A stretch of 64,000 nucleotides of DNA from Paenibacillus sp. JCM 10914 (GTDB taxonomy: Bacteria; Bacillota; Bacilli; Paenibacillales; Paenibacillaceae). Positions 37,710-48,296 of this stretch are shown here, in pieces. Every line of letters starts with the position of its first letter. Position 1 is the first letter of the stretch. Location of the stretch: NCBI RefSeq assembly GCF_001315105.1, contig NZ_BAZR01000004.1, positions 186,001-250,000 of the forward strand, in the 5' to 3' direction. A model generated the notes under the pieces. It saw nothing but the letters and a program-made list of their open reading frames with translations, made no database searches and had not been told where the DNA came from. Position numbers and translations under genes: made by a program.

Positions 37710-38186
37710 ATGGCAAAAACTACATCAGGTAAAGCAGCAGGCAAAACCAAAAACTCCAGTCTCGAGCAGTTGTTGAACCAACAGGTTGCGAACTTCAACG
37801 TTCTTTACGTTAAATTGCATAATTATCATTGGTATGTAACGGGAGAGCAGTTCTACTCCTTGCATGTTAAATTCGAGGAACTCTACGATGAGGTTACTCT
37901 GAAAATGGATGAGGTTGCGGAGCGTTTGCTGTCCATTAAAGGTAAGCCTGCAGCAACCATGAAGGAATATCTGGAACTGGCGACTGTACAGGAAGCTTCC
38001 GGCAACGAAGATACGCGCAGCATGGTACAAGCTCTGATCGAGGACTTTGCCACGGTATCTGAAGAACTGGCGGAAGGCATCGAGATGGCAGAGGAAGCAG
38101 GAGATGCGCCAACAGCCGATATGTTCACAGGTTTCAAAGCAGACCTTGAAAAACATATGTGGATGCTCCGCGCGTATCTTGGATAA
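37710..38186 (+). CDS. dps: Dps-family DNA starvation/ferritin-like protein
   Basis: A 158-aa miniferritin that forms 12-mers, oxidises Fe(II) with peroxide and shields DNA. The first 17 residues are basic and Lys/Gly/Thr-rich (MAKTTSGKAAGKTKNSS), a DNA-binding tail seen in some Dps. The ferroxidase residues are visible: His in KLHNYHWYVTG, then FYSLHVKFEELYDEVTLKMD with His, Asp/Glu ligands, and a late acidic helix. AAGGAAGGG precedes the ATG. It is probably induced by stationary phase or peroxide; a PerR box could not be shown. Monocistronic, with a terminator at 38338. Confidence 0.9.
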   Translation: MAKTTSGKAAGKTKNSSLEQLLNQQVANFNVLYVKLHNYHWYVTGEQFYSLHVKFEELYDEVTLKMDEVAERLLSIKGKPAATMKEYLELATVQEASGNEDTRSMVQALIEDFATVSEELAEGIEMAEEAGDAPTADMFTGFKADLEKHMWMLRAYLG

Positions 38187-38337
38187 TTCATAATGTAAAT
38201 GTACCATCATGACTGTATCCGTGATCATCCGATGTTGAACGAACACCGTCTGGCAATGCGTGGAATGCCGCCGTTGCGAAGATGCCGTGACTGACAACTC
38301 AGACCATCGGCTGAAATTCACGAACAGTGCTAACCAT

Positions 38338-38378
38338 TACAGGCTTGGCCGTATTCGCGGTCAGGCTTGTTTTTTTTC
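38338..38378 (+). terminator. Terminator after dps
   Basis: ACAGGCTTGGCCG and CGGTCAGGCTTGT pair imperfectly, with G-T pairs, around TATTCG; a run of eight T follows. It is 150 bases after the dps stop; the stretch between holds no gene. Confidence 0.7.
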
Positions 38379-38455
38379 GTTGCGATCCTTGTCACAATGT
38401 TGTCTACTGAAAGCCTGTCCGGTTGAAAAACGACATCTTTTATTATAAAATGGCT

Positions 38456-38474
38456 TGAGAATCATTGATAATCA
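38456..38474 (+). promoter_or_regulatory. Fur-like box at the suf promoter
   Basis: TGAGAATCATTGATAATCA resembles overlapping 7-1-7 Fur repeats (TGATAATNATTATCA) and overlaps the -35 TTGATA. Iron control of suf is common in bacteria. The match is imperfect. Confidence 0.4.
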
Positions 38475-38492
38475 GTTTAGAATGATTATAAA
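38465..38492 (+). promoter_or_regulatory. Promoter of the suf operon
   Basis: TTGATA (38465-38470), a 16-base spacer and TATAAA (38487-38492) lie about 107 bases before the sufC ATG. Confidence 0.6.
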
Positions 38493-38599
38493 TAAAGAAT
38501 TACTTTGTTTTAAAGCTTCTTCTTATGAAATCAGGGCGAGCAATCCTGTTATCATATAGCCTAATCATCACACTACCTATTCAACGGAGGGAATCTAAT

Positions 38600-39381
38600 A
38601 TGTCAACAAAGTTTGTCATTGAGGGATTGAAAGCAACAATCGAAGGCAAGGAGATTCTGAAAGGAATCAACCTTGAAATGAACGGCGGAGAAATTCATGC
38701 ATCATGGGACCGAACGGTACTGGTAAGAGTACGCTGGCGTCTGCTCTGATGGGACATCCTAAATATGAAGTAACGGACGGCAAGGTTTGGTTGAACGGTG
38801 AAGATGTGCTGGAGATGGAAGTGGATGAGCGTGCGCTTGCAGGCCTGTTCCTCGCAATGCAATATCCGAGCGAAATCGCCGGTGTATCGAACTCCGACTT
38901 CTTGCGTAGTGCAATCAATGCACGCCGCGGCGAAGGCAATGAAATTTCGTTGATCAAGTTCATTCGCCAGATGGAGAGCAAGATGAAAGAGCTTGAGATG
39001 AACCCTGAGTTCGCTCACCGTTATCTGAACGAAGGCTTCTCCGGTGGTGAGAAGAAGCGTAATGAGATTTTGCAGATGTTGATGCTGGATCCGAAGATTG
39101 TCGTACTGGATGAAATCGACTCCGGTCTTGACATCGATGCTTTGAGAATTGTGGCGAACGGCGTAAATGCCATGAAATCGGAAGATCGCGGTTTCTTGAT
39201 CATTACCCATTATCAACGTTTGCTTAACTATATTACCCCTGACTATGTGCACGTTATGATGCAAGGACGCATCGTGAAATCCGGCGGTCCTGAACTGGCT
39301 GAGCGTCTGGAAGCAGAAGGTTACGATTGGATTAAGGAAGAGCTGGGCATTACGGATGAAACTGTAGGTCAAGACGCGTAA
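38600..39381 (+). CDS. sufC: Fe-S cluster assembly ATPase SufC (frameshifted at 38701)
   Basis: 260 aa once an A is added at CATGCATCATGGG (38697-38708), giving [20 protein letters not shown] across the joint. It is the ABC-type ATPase of the SufBCD scaffold, which energises assembly of iron-sulphur clusters in the cytosol. Walker [10 protein letters not shown], signature [17 protein letters not shown], Walker [21 protein letters not shown] and the H-loop [13 protein letters not shown] are all present. GGAGGG precedes the ATG. It is the first gene of sufCDSUB. SufC is normally essential in Firmicutes, so the break is probably a sequence error. Confidence 0.93.
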
Positions 39382-39403
39382 ATAGACGGGAGGAGGAAAC
39401 GAT

Positions 39404-42334
<2,931 letters not shown>

Positions 42335-42367
42335 GCGAATGATAATTTCGATAGGGAGGTAATTGAA

Positions 42368-43765
42368 ATGGCTAAAAAAGCACCAGAAATGGAAGAGTAT
42401 AAATATGGTTTCCGCGACGAACATAAGTCCATTTTCCAAACCGGTAAGGGTCTGACACGTGAAGTGGTGACCGAAATCTCCAAGATTAAGAATGAACCTG
42501 AATGGATGCTCGAATTCCGTCTGAAATCACTTGAGCAGTTCGAGAAAATGCCAATGCCACGTTGGGGCGGCGATCTCGATGAGCTGGATTTCAACGATAT
42601 TCAGTATTACGTAAGACCTTCGGAAAGACAAGGGAAGACGTGGGAAGAAGTACCGACTGAAATCAAGGAAACTTTCGATAAACTCGGTATTCCGGAAGCG
42701 GAACAGAAGTTCCTTGCGGGCGTATCCGCGCAGTATGAATCCGAGGTCGTATATCACAATATGCAGAAGGAACTGGAAGATCAAGGCGTTATCTTCATGG
42801 ATACCGATACGGCGCTTCGAGAGCATCCGGAAATTCTGAAGGAATACTTTGCTACCGTTGTTCCTCCTACGGACAATAAATTTGCAGCACTGAACAGTGC
42901 GGTATGGTCAGGCGGAAGCTTTATCTATGTTCCGAAAGGCGTGAAATGCGAAGTTCCACTGCAAGCGTACTTCCGGATCAACTCCGAGAACATGGGTCAA
43001 TTCGAGCGTACGTTGATCATTGCGGACGAAGACAGCTTTGTGCATTACGTAGAAGGTTGTACGGCTCCAATCTACAGCACCAACTCGCTTCATAGTGCCG
43101 TGGTTGAGATCATCTGTAAGAAGAACGCCCGTGTGCGTTATACAACGATTCAGAACTGGGCGCCGAACATCTACAACCTGGTAACCAAGCGTGCGGTGGC
43201 TGAAGAGAACGCAACCATGGAATGGGTCGATGGCAACATCGGTTCCAAGCTGACCATGAAATATCCAGCCGTTATCCTCAAAGGTCGCGGAGCAAGAGGG
43301 ATGGTCTTGTCCATCGCCGTTGCAGGCAAAGGCCAGCATCAGGATGCCGGAGCCAAAATGATTCACTTGGCGCCAGATACTACATCAACGATCGTATCCA
43401 AATCGATCAGTAAGCATGGCGGTAAGGTAACGTATCGTGGTCTTGCTTCCTTCGGTAAAAATGCTGAAGGCGCGAAATCCAACATTAAGTGTGACACGCT
43501 TATCCTGGATAACGAGTCCACATCCGATACGATTCCTTACAATGAGATCAAGAACGATAACATCGTGCTGGAGCATGAAGCTACCGTATCCAAGGTTTCC
43601 GAGGATCAATTGTTCTACCTCATGAGCCGTGGCCTCAGCGAAGCAGAAGCGACGCAAATGATCGTTATGGGCTTCATCGAACCGTTCACGAAGGAACTCC
43701 CAATGGAATATGCCGTTGAGATGAACCGTCTGATCAAGTTCGAGATGGAAGGTAGTATCGGTTAA
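42368..43765 (+). CDS. sufB: Fe-S cluster assembly protein SufB (3' end recombined by prophage insertion)
   Basis: A 465-aa main scaffold subunit of SufBCD. It shows [60 protein letters not shown] with the conserved Cys, and the C-terminal [20 protein letters not shown] and [20 protein letters not shown]. The last codons (43733-43765) are one of two direct repeats bounding a prophage remnant. The final residues Gly-Ser-Ile-Gly are encoded GGT AGT ATC GGT, while the right-hand repeat encodes the same peptide as GGT TCC ATC GGT. The insertion therefore kept the protein intact. Confidence 0.95.
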   Translation: MAKKAPEMEEYKYGFRDEHKSIFQTGKGLTREVVTEISKIKNEPEWMLEFRLKSLEQFEKMPMPRWGGDLDELDFNDIQYYVRPSERQGKTWEEVPTEIKETFDKLGIPEAEQKFLAGVSAQYESEVVYHNMQKELEDQGVIFMDTDTALREHPEILKEYFATVVPPTDNKFAALNSAVWSGGSFIYVPKGVKCEVPLQAYFRINSENMGQFERTLIIADEDSFVHYVEGCTAPIYSTNSLHSAVVEIICKKNARVRYTTIQNWAPNIYNLVTKRAVAEENATMEWVDGNIGSKLTMKYPAVILKGRGARGMVLSIAVAGKGQHQDAGAKMIHLAPDTTSTIVSKSISKHGGKVTYRGLASFGKNAEGAKSNIKCDTLILDNESTSDTIPYNEIKNDNIVLEHEATVSKVSEDQLFYLMSRGLSEAEATQMIVMGFIEPFTKELPMEYAVEMNRLIKFEMEGSIG

Positions 43766-43766
43766 C
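43733..43766 (+). repeat. Left attachment-site repeat (attL-like) in the sufB 3' end
   Basis: The 34-base stretch matches 48189-48222 at 31 positions. The first 21 bases (ATCAAGTTCGAGATGGAAGG plus T) are identical. The three differences are AGT versus TCC, both serine codons. Confidence 0.85.
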
Positions 43767-43784
43767 CCTTATTTATCAAGGGTT
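43764..43784 (+). terminator. Weak hairpin just after sufB
   Basis: AACCCTT / AAGGGTT with a 7-base loop but no T run. It may be a poor replacement for the displaced native terminator. Confidence 0.35.
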
Positions 43785-43862
43785 CGAGACTATGATTTGT
43801 GGGTTTGCCCGTTTTTTGTCCGGTTAGTTTACGTATTGCTCATACAGAGCTAGTGCGTGATC

Positions 43863-44340
43863 TTAAATTTTATCAGTAACATGTAAATACGTGTCCGCTG
43901 TGACTTTCACGCTTGCGTGCCCTAGTCGCTCGGACACGTATTTTTTATTTGCCCCAGCTTCCAGTAAATGAACGGCATGAGAATGCCTTAAAGCATGGGG
44001 AGAGAGTATCGGCAACTTGGACCGTTTACAGACTTCTTTAAATATTCGCGGACCACATTTGTTCTTAACCATCTGTCATCATGCTGATGAAAGACGATGT
44101 TATCCTTTGTAGTTTTGTAATTGGAGTACATAAGTACAACTTCTTTTTGGTTTGTTCGGTGCCTTTTGAGTAATTTCACGGTAACTTCATCCATTTTTAT
44201 GACGCGTCCACTAGTCTTAGATTTAGGAGTTGAAATATAGGGGTGGAATTCAATGGGTATACCAACGTCTTACTGACAAACAACTTCGCTTCATCTAAAT
44301 TCAAATCTTCCCATGTGAGGGCCAGAGCTTCGTCGATTCG
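43863..44340 (-). pseudogene. Tyrosine recombinase/integrase, C-terminal remnant
   Basis: Read on the minus strand through two single-base shifts (near 44085 and 44255), the pieces give an integrase catalytic domain: RIDEALALTWEDLNLDEAKL, SKTSGRVIKMDEVTVKLLKR, then the box-II motif [20 protein letters not shown], HxxR-type [20 protein letters not shown]. The HALRHSHA and [13 protein letters not shown] parts carry the catalytic His, Arg, His and Tyr. The N-terminal arm-binding and core-binding parts are missing; homology ends abruptly near 44340, where a RuvC-like remnant begins on the other strand. This is the expected enzyme for the sufB attachment site. Confidence 0.85.
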
Positions 44341-44344
44341 GGCT

Positions 44345-44640
44345 AGGCCACGCAATTCGGCTTGAACTATACCGCGCAGGTATGAAGTGGATTGAGTCTC
44401 GCCAACTCAGGTCAAAAAGTTTGCAACCGGCAAGGGGACAACCAAGAAAGAAAACATGATTCTACCGATTATGAGACATTGGAAGTTTGAACATGAATCT
44501 AACAACGTGTGAGATGCGTTTGTACTGGCTCAGGTGGCGCGTTCGGTACATACCGGGGCAAAACTCTGTGACTGAATACCAGAAAGACGTCATAGAAGCT
44601 ATTAAAGCACCTGTAGAAAAGAAGAAAAAGAAAGCATAGG
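44345..44640 (+). pseudogene. Phage RuvC-like Holliday junction resolvase remnant
   Basis: Plus-strand fragments read EVD-stop-VSPTQVKKFATGKG, then TTKKENMILPIMRHWKFEHE, SNNV-stop-DAFVLAQVARSV, and VTEYQKDVIEAIKAPVEKKK before a stop at 44638. The VSPxQVKKFATGKG...KKE...DAFVLAxxA pattern is that of phage RuvC-like resolvases. At least two stops and a frame change break it. The identification is from pattern memory and is moderately sure. Confidence 0.6.
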
Positions 44641-44649
44641 GGAAAACAA

Positions 44650-44721
44650 GTGATTATTCCGTACCCCGTCACACCCTATAAATCAAACTGGTGTTCTGGT
44701 GAATGCAAATTATGGAGGTGA
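44650..44721 (+). CDS. Tiny phage-type protein with a Cys pair (23 aa)
   Basis: A GTG-started 23-codon frame after GGGG reads VIIPYPVTPYKSNWCSGECK and ends in LWR. The WCxxxC pair and its place just before the MazG-like gene, with the stop overlapping that gene's ribosome site, suggest a small phage gene coupled to it. Too short to be certain. Confidence 0.35.
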   Translation: MIIPYPVTPYKSNWCSGECKLWR

Positions 44722-44727
44722 ATATAC

Positions 44728-45143
44728 ATGAAAACTATTAACGTATTGACACATGAAGCACATTATTAGAACGCAGTGGCTAAAGGTTGGTGGGACGAGG
44801 ATCGGAGCTTCGGGGAAATCATCGCTCTGCTCCACTCGGAAGCATCGGAGGCGCTAGAGGATTATCGGAATGGTCGGGCTATTACCGAGGTCTGGTATGA
44901 AAATAAAGAATTGAAAACAAGACTGCATTATCCTCTTACCCCAAATTGCAAACCATGCGGCATCCCGTCAGAGTTGGCTGACATCGTAATCCGTGTCTTT
45001 GATGCATGCGAACGATGCGGCATTGACTTGAGCAAGCAATCACAGAAAAGATGGCATACAACGCAACACGTCCTCAGCGTCACGGTGGTAGGTCCTATAA
45101 ACCGTTTAGAAGAAAACGGTTAAGCCCATCAAGACCAATATAA
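44728..45143 (+). pseudogene. Phage MazG-like nucleotide pyrophosphohydrolase, broken
   Basis: The gene has a good start (GGAGGTG, seven bases, ATG 44728; KTINVLTHEAHY), then an in-frame TAG at 44767, then NAVAKGWWDEDRSFGEIIAL, LLHSEASEALEDYRNGR and GIPSELADIVIRVFDACERC, the MazG-fold EExxE/ExxD metal helix region. One base is missing near 45036, after which EKMAYNATRPQRHGG restores the usual family C-terminus in the next frame, with a basic tail ending at 45143. MazG-like enzymes hydrolyse (d)NTPs. With a nonsense codon and a frameshift it is probably dead, unless translation restarts at an internal GTG. Confidence 0.75.
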
Positions 45144-45318
45144 AGGCAAGAATTCCGCCTATAATAGCCCGAAATCGGATTTTAGATAAATCATAGTCGC
45201 TCTGCTCTTTGTTTGAAGGTATTCTGTTGGCCCATCGTATCCAATCATTATCAGGATTTTTATAAATAAAGAAGGCAAGCGTCATTAAACCAATTCCACC
45301 TATTATCATCAAAAACAT
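45106..45318 (-). CDS. Small two-helix membrane protein, unknown
   Basis: A 70-aa protein with two membrane helices (MFLMIIGGIGLMTLAFFIYK and the C-terminal IIGGILAFILVLMGLTVFF) joined by a charged loop of about 25 residues. AAGGGG lies eight bases before the ATG at 45318. It overlaps the 3' end of the MazG-like pseudogene on the opposite strand. I do not recognise a family; small membrane proteins of this kind are often prophage cargo such as immunity or exclusion proteins, which here is only a guess. Confidence 0.55.
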   Translation of the reverse strand: MFLMIIGGIGLMTLAFFIYKNPDNDWIRWANRIPSNKEQSDYDLSKIRFRAIIGGILAFILVLMGLTVFF

Positions 45319-45479
45319 AAGATCAACCCCTTACTGATAAATACGCAATTATGAATTATAAGTTCCAGCGAATGTAAAGGAGAGATAACGGATGGAAGAT
45401 TTTGTATTTATACGAAATATTTTACCCTGATTATTTTGAGGATTTCTCTCCAATAATGTAACAAAACAAGCAGTTAAAG

Positions 45480-45683
45480 ATGCATGCGACGCCTATAATA
45501 AGTTTTTCAAGGGGCTGGCTGATAAATGAATTTGCTGAATTTGTATTTGATATACTGAATTTGGATAAACATGGTTTTAGGAGCCAAGAACAGGACATGG
45601 CCATGATTCATTTTCTTGAAATTGAAACTGTTGAATATGATGGGCACACCGAAATTTTGGAGGAAACTGTAAATATAAAGTAA
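45480..45683 (+). pseudogene. Probable remnant of a phage gene
   Basis: A 67-codon frame (NEFAEFVFDILNLDKHGFRS, IHFLEIETVEYDGHTEILEE) has no ribosome site. In another frame just upstream, VTKQAVKDACDAYNKFFKGL runs into it, and an ATG with a fair site near 45391 starts a frame that stops at once. The whole 45391-45683 stretch looks like one decayed gene read through several shifts. Identity unknown. Confidence 0.35.
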
Positions 45684-45772
45684 GTCTCGTTAACAATACT
45701 TACCACCCATCACTAACTATACCAAAAAGTATAATCAGTTGAGAGGTGGTTATTTGTGTTTATTAATGAAAC

Positions 45773-45809
45773 AACAAGAGGAGGTCCGAAAATAGGATCT
45801 CCTCTTGTT
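45773..45809 (-). terminator. Terminator of the secreted-protein gene
   Basis: A perfect 11-bp stem AACAAGAGGAG / CTCCTCTTGTT lies 14 bases past the minus-strand stop at 45823; GTTT follows. Confidence 0.7.
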
Positions 45810-45822
45810 CATCAAAAAAATA

Positions 45823-46845
45823 TTAAGGGAACAGCTCAAGTGGACCACTTGCATAATACGGGAAGGTTGTTAATGCATCTCTACCATCCTCGTCTGTATA
45901 AACAAGTGCTCTGACTGGGTCTCTAAGAACCGTATTGCCTTCAGAAACTGCTAGAGTCTCAATTTGATCGTATAAGTCGCCCCAGGCATAATTCTTCTTA
46001 TAAACAATCTCGGTTTGAAGGCTGTTGTTTTTGTAACCTCTTGTTACGTGAGTTTCATCAGATTGGACATTGTTCGAATGAGCCTTTAACTGCCAGACTG
46101 TTCCGTTTTTAACCCAAACATATTTCATCTTTGATGCTGTTGATAGTAGTAAGTCGTAGGTCTGAAAACTAGTATACCCTTGTATACTTGGCCAGAAGTA
46201 ATCATAAAAGGTCCAATTCGCATACTTCACTCTGCCAACTGCTCTTTGAAGCAAGAAGTCAAAAACCTTAGTTCTTGCCTTAGAGAACTCAAAAGGTGCT
46301 TTAATTAGCTTTACTGAGTTGTGATGTTTTACTAATGGACCTCCTCCACCTTCTCTTGGAACTGCGTAATTAATCCATATTGTATAACTTCTACCGTTTA
46401 CAGTAATAGTCTTCTCTCCATAAGTAAGCATATCGACATTAGGATATGGACCCCAAGTTGGTGGTCCAGCCAATGGGGTAATACCTCCCTCTAGATCTTC
46501 TGTATAAGAAGATTCATTCATTTTAGTGCGTTCTTCTTCTGTTATCGGACGAACACCTTCCTCTATTAGTTGATTTTCTAAATCTTTCTCTTTCTGGCTA
46601 AGTTCCTCCGTAGATGAAGAGGATGAACTATGTACTGAATTATTGCGCGTCAGGATTTCTTTTTCTAGTCTTACGGCAACAAGTTCATCAATTAGTGATT
46701 CTACTATTAATTGATGTTCTTTGTTGAATTCAGGGGCTTCTTGATTAACGCTGGTAGGTATTGCTTCAGCAGAGGCAATGCCTGAAAAACAAGAGAAGGC
46801 AGTTGTTAACGCGAGAAGAATTGGAATTAATTTCTTTTTATTCAA
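45823..46845 (-). CDS. Secreted protein of unknown function (prophage cargo)
   Basis: A 340-aa protein with a clear signal peptide (MNKKKLIPILLALTTAFSCF, then SGIASAEA with cleavage after ASA). Residues 35-115 are charged with a Ser run (SSSSSST) and probably coiled coil (EELSQKEKDLENQLIEEGVR). Residues 125-340 form the likely folded domain: PPTWGPYPNVDMLTYGEKTI, then aromatic-rich YANWTFYDYFWPSIQGYTSF, and SKMKYVWVKNGTVWQLKAHS. I recognise no family. DNA is AT-rich relative to the flanks. It is intact, unlike most of its neighbours, and divergent from the membrane-protein gene at 47000, which suggests that it is kept for a host-related function. Confidence 0.75.
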   Translation of the reverse strand: MNKKKLIPILLALTTAFSCFSGIASAEAIPTSVNQEAPEFNKEHQLIVESLIDELVAVRLEKEILTRNNSVHSSSSSSTEELSQKEKDLENQLIEEGVRPITEEERTKMNESSYTEDLEGGITPLAGPPTWGPYPNVDMLTYGEKTITVNGRSYTIWINYAVPREGGGGPLVKHHNSVKLIKAPFEFSKARTKVFDFLLQRAVGRVKYANWTFYDYFWPSIQGYTSFQTYDLLLSTASKMKYVWVKNGTVWQLKAHSNNVQSDETHVTRGYKNNSLQTEIVYKKNYAWGDLYDQIETLAVSEGNTVLRDPVRALVYTDEDGRDALTTFPYYASGPLELFP

Positions 46846-46999
46846 AATAACACCTCTTTATGTTTGATAACATTAATATATCAGTAATATATTGGTATTA
46901 CAAGAATAATATTATATATTTGAAAAAAATATCTAAATATTATATCATATAGATAAACTGATTTATCTGGCTAAAATTACTGGAGGTGCATTTGCAATC

Positions 47000-47518
47000 A
47001 TGAGTAAGAAAAGATCAAAGTTAATAATTGTTGTAGTCCTTATTGGGATGGTAATTTTATATTTATCTGTTCAATTCTATAAAAGCTACATACCATCAGG
47101 GATATTGTGGAACAATGGAATATCAAGCAGTGACGTGATGTTAGTATCAAAAGAGAATAGCCAATTTCATCATTATTTATATGAAAAAAATAATGAACTA
47201 AAAGGTGTTATTACACTTCAGAAAAAAGGTTCATTCTGGTCGTTATACTATCATGGGACTGGATTTTATCTACAAGAAGAGTCTCCTGATGTAGAACTTG
47301 TTAAAACTTTCTATGGATCATATAAAGATAACAGTCCTACTCATATTCCTGTTTGGGGCGGTCTCGTTAATATAGGTGATGAAAATTCGTTTAGCATACG
47401 TTCAAAGAATAAAGTTCACTCACCAAATCTGGCTGCTGAAGTAGATGGGAAGATATATTTTTTCTTTAGTTCACCGGAAATCACAGGTGAAGACACAATT
47501 GAAGTGACTAAACCGTGA
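47000..47518 (+). CDS. Membrane-anchored protein of unknown function (prophage cargo)
   Basis: A 172-aa protein with a short basic cytoplasmic start (MSKKRSKL), one membrane helix (IIVVVLIGMVILYLSVQFY) and an extracellular domain of about 145 residues rich in beta-type segments (ELKGVITLQKKGSFWSLYYH, GTGFYLQEESPDVELVKTFY, AAEVDGKIYFFFSSPEITGE). It lies divergent from the secreted-protein gene; the 150 AT-rich bases between them hold both promoters. GGAGGTG precedes the ATG. No family recognised. The pairing suggests the two proteins act at the cell surface together, for example as effector and protector, but that is a guess. Confidence 0.72.
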   Translation: MSKKRSKLIIVVVLIGMVILYLSVQFYKSYIPSGILWNNGISSSDVMLVSKENSQFHHYLYEKNNELKGVITLQKKGSFWSLYYHGTGFYLQEESPDVELVKTFYGSYKDNSPTHIPVWGGLVNIGDENSFSIRSKNKVHSPNLAAEVDGKIYFFFSSPEITGEDTIEVTKP

Positions 47519-47667
47519 GGAGATAGAGCCTCAGAGGTACTATTTATATAAACACCTAGGATCAATAATAGTTTGATATTTATTTTTCTGTTTTTTTGTA
47601 GCACGCCTGCCACCTAGTAGATATACGGGGGTAAAAAGGGATATCTAGATAACTATAGGAGGGGCGC

Positions 47668-47885
47668 AAAGATAAGCCGGTCCTTGACAGCAGGAAATTG
47701 AATTGATCGAACAGGCATTGGACGAGTCTTTTTATGAGCATCGCAAAATTAAACTACGTCTGTTTGATGAGTACGAGGATCAGGAACTGACCGGGACAGT
47801 CGTAGTCGTACACACCTATTGACGCGAGATCAAACTGTCCACTGGCGCAGACATCAAGATCAATGACATTATTACAGCTAACTGA
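47668..47885 (+). pseudogene. YolD-like protein remnant
   Basis: Fragments KDKPVLD, then in a shifted frame EIELIEQALDESFYEHRKIK, LRLFDEYEDQELTGTVVVVH, a stop at 47820, and REIKLSTGADIKINDIITAN before TGA at 47883. This is the C-terminal half of the YolD family, found beside UvrX-type polymerases in prophages of Bacilli. The N-terminus and the polymerase are missing. The rest of 47519-48188 shows no gene; a hairpin lies at 47888. Confidence 0.7.
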
Positions 47886-47887
47886 AC

Positions 47888-47927
47888 ACAAAAGCCCACC
47901 GGAGTTGATCCCCTGGCAGGCTTTTTA
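47888..47927 (+). terminator. Terminator after the YolD remnant
   Basis: AAAAGCC...GGCTTTT with an inner ACCGG/CCTGG pairing, followed by T. It is the likely original end of the yolD transcript. Confidence 0.6.
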
Positions 47928-48188
47928 GATCGGAAATTATTATTCCGTTACTTCTAAATGAATTTTCGAGTTGTGCCTTATATTTCGCATAATCTTCGAG
48001 ACATGTCATCCAATTTGTTAATATGAAAAACTAGTCATAATTCAGAGTAGATGTCCCGAAGTTTTGATGTCTTCACTGTTGTCCGTTTTAACAAAAAATA
48101 ATACGAAGAATGAATATACGTAAAACGGACAAACCCACGGTATTTCGAAATTTTCCTTCTATTATACATGCCTAAAAAGCACTAAATA

Positions 48189-48222
48189 ATCAAGTTCGAG
48201 ATGGAAGGTTCCATCGGTTAAC
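48189..48222 (+). repeat. Right attachment-site repeat (attR-like), original sufB 3' end
   Basis: Matches 43733-43766 at 31 of 34 positions and would encode the sufB C-terminus [10 protein letters not shown] then stop. It has no gene in front of it and is followed by the presumed native suf terminator, so this is the original chromosomal end of sufB. Confidence 0.85.
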
Positions 48223-48237
48223 TCTTAAACTTTAGCC

Positions 48238-48295
48238 AAAAGAGGTTCCCACGAAATGATGTTAACGCATCATTCTGGGGAACCTCTTTTCTTTA
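48238..48295. terminator. Presumed native suf operon terminator, now 4.4 kb from sufB
   Basis: AAAAGAGGTTCCC (48238-48250) pairs with GGGGAACCTCTTTT (48277-48290), with an inner AATGATG/CATCATT helix; T follows on the plus strand. It also abuts the stop of the convergent HD-GYP gene. Confidence 0.85.
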
Positions 48296-48296
48296 T

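Larger units (their letters stand above)
43733..48221. mobile_element. Degenerate prophage remnant integrated at the 3' end of sufB
   Basis: Bounded by direct repeats of the sufB 3' end (43733-43765 and 48189-48221; the first 21 bases are identical). Just inside the left repeat is a tyrosine-recombinase fragment pointing back to sufB, the usual int-att arrangement. Inside are remnants of a RuvC-like resolvase, a MazG-like pyrophosphohydrolase and YolD, plus two intact AT-rich genes. Beyond the right repeat lies a strong terminator that fits the original end of the suf operon. No structural or packaging genes remain, so it cannot move by itself. Confidence 0.88.

Noticed and set aside
43863..48221. 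CRISPR or defence island in the accessory region
   Set aside because: No repeat-spacer array, Cas, restriction or toxin-antitoxin motifs; the recognisable genes are decayed phage genes.
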